This document shows, one piece after another, positions 62,304 to 64,000 of a stretch of DNA of 64,000 bases. Source of the DNA: Bacillota bacterium (lineage in GTDB: Bacteria; Bacillota; Clostridia; Lachnospirales; Lachnospiraceae). A program made the translations under genes and the position numbers. The notes beneath the pieces are model-generated. The model saw only the letters and a list, made by a program, of their open reading frames with translations, had not been told where the DNA came from and did not search any database. The stretch covers positions 1-64,000 of the forward strand of contig JAEWYQ010000070.1 in NCBI GenBank assembly GCA_023395555.1. The letters are read 5' to 3'. Numbering within the stretch: position 1 is the first letter of the stretch; the number at the start of each line of letters is the position of its first letter.

Positions 62304-64000
62304 TTAAAATATCTCCAGGATATCACTGCCCTTTTTTACAAAGGCGATGAAGCGATCCAGCCCCGCCTCCATTTCTACGTACTGTCCGCCCGCATATCCC
62401 TTCTTTTCATATACCTCGATCCATTCTCCTTCCGGAAGATAGACCCTTCTCCTGGTCTGTCCCTGGGTTACAATGGGTGCAAAAAGGATATCCTCCCCAA
62501 ATAGGTACTGGTCGCCCAGACTATAGCAGATCTCATCCTGGGGATATTCATAAAACATGGGTCTCATCAGCGGCGCACCGGTCCTGGCGGCGATCTCCAT
62601 GTAGCGGTGGATGTATGGCCGCAGGCGCTCCCGCAGCTCGATTAATTCCTTCAGGATGGGATATACCTTCTCACCATAGCTCCAAATCTCATTATCCCCG
62701 CCGCTTGGTTCCCGGACCCCGGGATTCCGGCTGACAAAATCCTTGGGCCGGTGCCTTGTTCCATGGAGCCGTGTCACAGGGCAGAATACGCCGAACTGGA
62801 ACCAGCGCACCAGCAGCTCCCGGTAAGTCTCGCTCTCCGGGTCTCCTCCCCAGAAGCCGCCGATATCACTGTTCCACCAGGGAATGCCGCACATGGCCAT
62901 ATTAAGACCTGTTTTCACACTCATGCGAAGAGCGTCGAAGGTGGAGGGCACGTCTCCGGACCATACCAGGGTGCCGTATTTCTGGCTTCCGATCCAGGCG
63001 GCACGAGCCAGGGAGATAATCTCCGTCTCGCCCTCCTGCTTCAAGCCCTCATAAAAGAGCTTGGAATAATAATAGGGATAGACCAGCGCCACCTCTTCCC
63101 CATTGCCTATGGATAACCGCAGATTATCAAAATGCGTGGGATGGATCTCCGGCTCCGCCTCATCCAGCCAGAAGTTCTTAATTCCCTTGCTGTAATAGTT
63201 CTCATGTACTCTGGACCATACATACTCCCTGGTTTGAGGATTGGTCGGATCGATATAGGTCTGCATCCCGTTAAAATGGAACAGCCCGTATTGTCCGCTT
63301 TCCGTCCGCAGCAGCATATTTCTTTCATCCATATGGGCATAATTCTCGCTGTTGGGGTTGATGGTGGGCCAAATAGACACAATGGTCCGGATGCCCATCT
63401 CCTCCAGCTCCTTCACCATTTTCTCCGGCTCCGGCCAATACTTCGGATCCAGCTTCCAATCCCCCTGCTCCGGCCAGTGGAAGAAATCGATTATAATGGC
63501 GGAAATGGGAATTCCCCGCTTTTTATACTCTCTGGCTACGGTCAGCAGCTCTTCCTGGTCTTCGTAGCGGAGCTTGCTCTGCCAGAAGCCGGAGGCCCAG
63601 GCCGGAAAGGCAGGGGCATGTCCCGTGAGATCCGCATACTTTTCCATAACCTCTGCGGGCGTATCCCCCGCAACCACCAAATAGTCCACCTGCTTCGCGG
63701 AATTGGCCTGCCATAAGGAATGATTATTGGTCAGTTCACAGTGACCTATGGACGGATTATTCCACAGGAAGCCATATCCCCGGGAGGAATACACAAAGGG
63801 GATGGAGGATTTGGTATTCTTATGCAGGAAATGGCTGGTAGAGCCCTTCCGATCAAAGCAGTCATTCTGCTCCTGGCCCAGGCCATAGAAATGCTCTCCC
63901 TCCTTCGCCTCAAAAATCACCGTCATCCGGTGATTATCCGCGCCCACGGCGCGGTATTCCCGGTATCTGGCGAAAAAGGCCATCTCGGAGCGCTCCGTAA
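62304..64000 (-). CDS. GH31 glycosidase, 5' end beyond the window
   Basis: At least 565 residues of a family-31 alpha-glycosidase (alpha-glucosidase or alpha-xylosidase type). The (beta/alpha)8 barrel has IIIDFFHWPEQGDW, the nucleophile Asp in FWLDEAEPE and the acid/base Asp in LVWSGDVPSTF; further on, GIPWWNSDIGGFWGG. The reading frame stays open to 64000 (upstream codons TERSEM), so the true start is outside. No signal peptide can be judged. Probably degrades alpha-linked oligosaccharides. Terminator 30 nt downstream. Confidence 0.9.
   Translation of the reverse strand, partial: TERSEMAFFARYREYRAVGADNHRMTVIFEAKEGEHFYGLGQEQNDCFDRKGSTSHFLHKNTKSSIPFVYSSRGYGFLWNNPSIGHCELTNNHSLWQANSAKQVDYLVVAGDTPAEVMEKYADLTGHAPAFPAWASGFWQSKLRYEDQEELLTVAREYKKRGIPISAIIIDFFHWPEQGDWKLDPKYWPEPEKMVKELEEMGIRTIVSIWPTINPNSENYAHMDERNMLLRTESGQYGLFHFNGMQTYIDPTNPQTREYVWSRVHENYYSKGIKNFWLDEAEPEIHPTHFDNLRLSIGNGEEVALVYPYYYSKLFYEGLKQEGETEIISLARAAWIGSQKYGTLVWSGDVPSTFDALRMSVKTGLNMAMCGIPWWNSDIGGFWGGDPESETYRELLVRWFQFGVFCPVTRLHGTRHRPKDFVSRNPGVREPSGGDNEIWSYGEKVYPILKELIELRERLRPYIHRYMEIAARTGAPLMRPMFYEYPQDEICYSLGDQYLFGEDILFAPIVTQGQTRRRVYLPEGEWIEVYEKKGYAGGQYVEMEAGLDRFIAFVKKGSDILEIF

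Noticed and set aside
1..64000. CRISPR array or tRNA/rRNA genes
   Set aside because: No regularly spaced direct repeats with unique spacers were seen, and no cloverleaf with a TTCGA-type arm was recognised by eye.

Overview
The window comes from an anaerobic, endospore-forming, moderate-GC Firmicute, most likely a clostridial (Lachnospiraceae-like) bacterium. The evidence is a trimeric NAD-linked [FeFe]-hydrogenase operon, a rubredoxin-first rubrerythrin with a PerR-like regulator, sporulation genes (spoIIR, a YtaF/MntP-like protein), a T-box on ileS, a preQ1-I riboswitch on queT and strong GGAGG ribosome-binding sites. No rRNA, tRNA or CRISPR array was recognised.

Layout. Positions 1-~8650 are visibly AT-rich and look like an accessory island: a SprT-like protein, a BspA-type leucine-rich-repeat protein, a zinc-ribbon/multi-TM/SHOCT protein beside a tiny lipoprotein, a divergent XRE regulator with a palindromic operator, and a two-gene overlap of an unknown protein with a D12-type DNA adenine methylase. 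No integrase or relaxase lies in the window. From ~8650 onward base composition and gene content look chromosomal: queT, a Cys-rich unknown protein and asnS.

Positions 11.6-21.9 kb form a hydrogen-metabolism block. Rightward is hydC, a HATPase protein, a [2Fe-2S] ferredoxin, hydB and hydA. Leftward is a probable signalling cassette: a PAS-GGDEF-like protein with a degenerate active site, two DRTGG proteins, an RsbW-like HATPase, a sensory-type hydrogenase-like protein and a PHP phosphoesterase. Next come rubrerythrin and perR separated by a ~190-bp palindrome, a DEAD-box helicase, a YgiQ-type radical SAM protein, a trigger-factor-like lipoprotein, a heterodimeric ABC exporter, a DarA-like c-di-AMP receptor, and ileS, which carries a His-rich insertion.

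Positions 37-44 kb carry a ytaF-like gene, nicotinate phosphoribosyltransferase, a VanY-type carboxypeptidase, PlsC and a CapA-like protein. Positions 44-53.5 kb are a glycan-utilisation locus: an ABC importer, lipoproteins, an AraC regulator and a GH78-like glycosidase. Positions 53.8-62 kb carry a YwiB-like protein, spoIIR, ispE and a compact envelope operon (GT28-type glycosyltransferase, NodB deacetylase, LPG-synthase-like membrane protein, response regulator, atypical histidine kinase). The window ends with a MotB C-terminal remnant and a GH31 glycosidase that runs off the right edge.

The most unusual points are the His-rich insertion in IleRS, the sensory-hydrogenase cassette with Ala in place of the proton-relay Cys, two long palindromes (22710-22900 and 42020-42173), a 24-nt block shared just downstream of two promoters, a family of GGTGCCTGACACC repeats (one supplying a stop codon), and the unassigned methylase-partner pair in the island.
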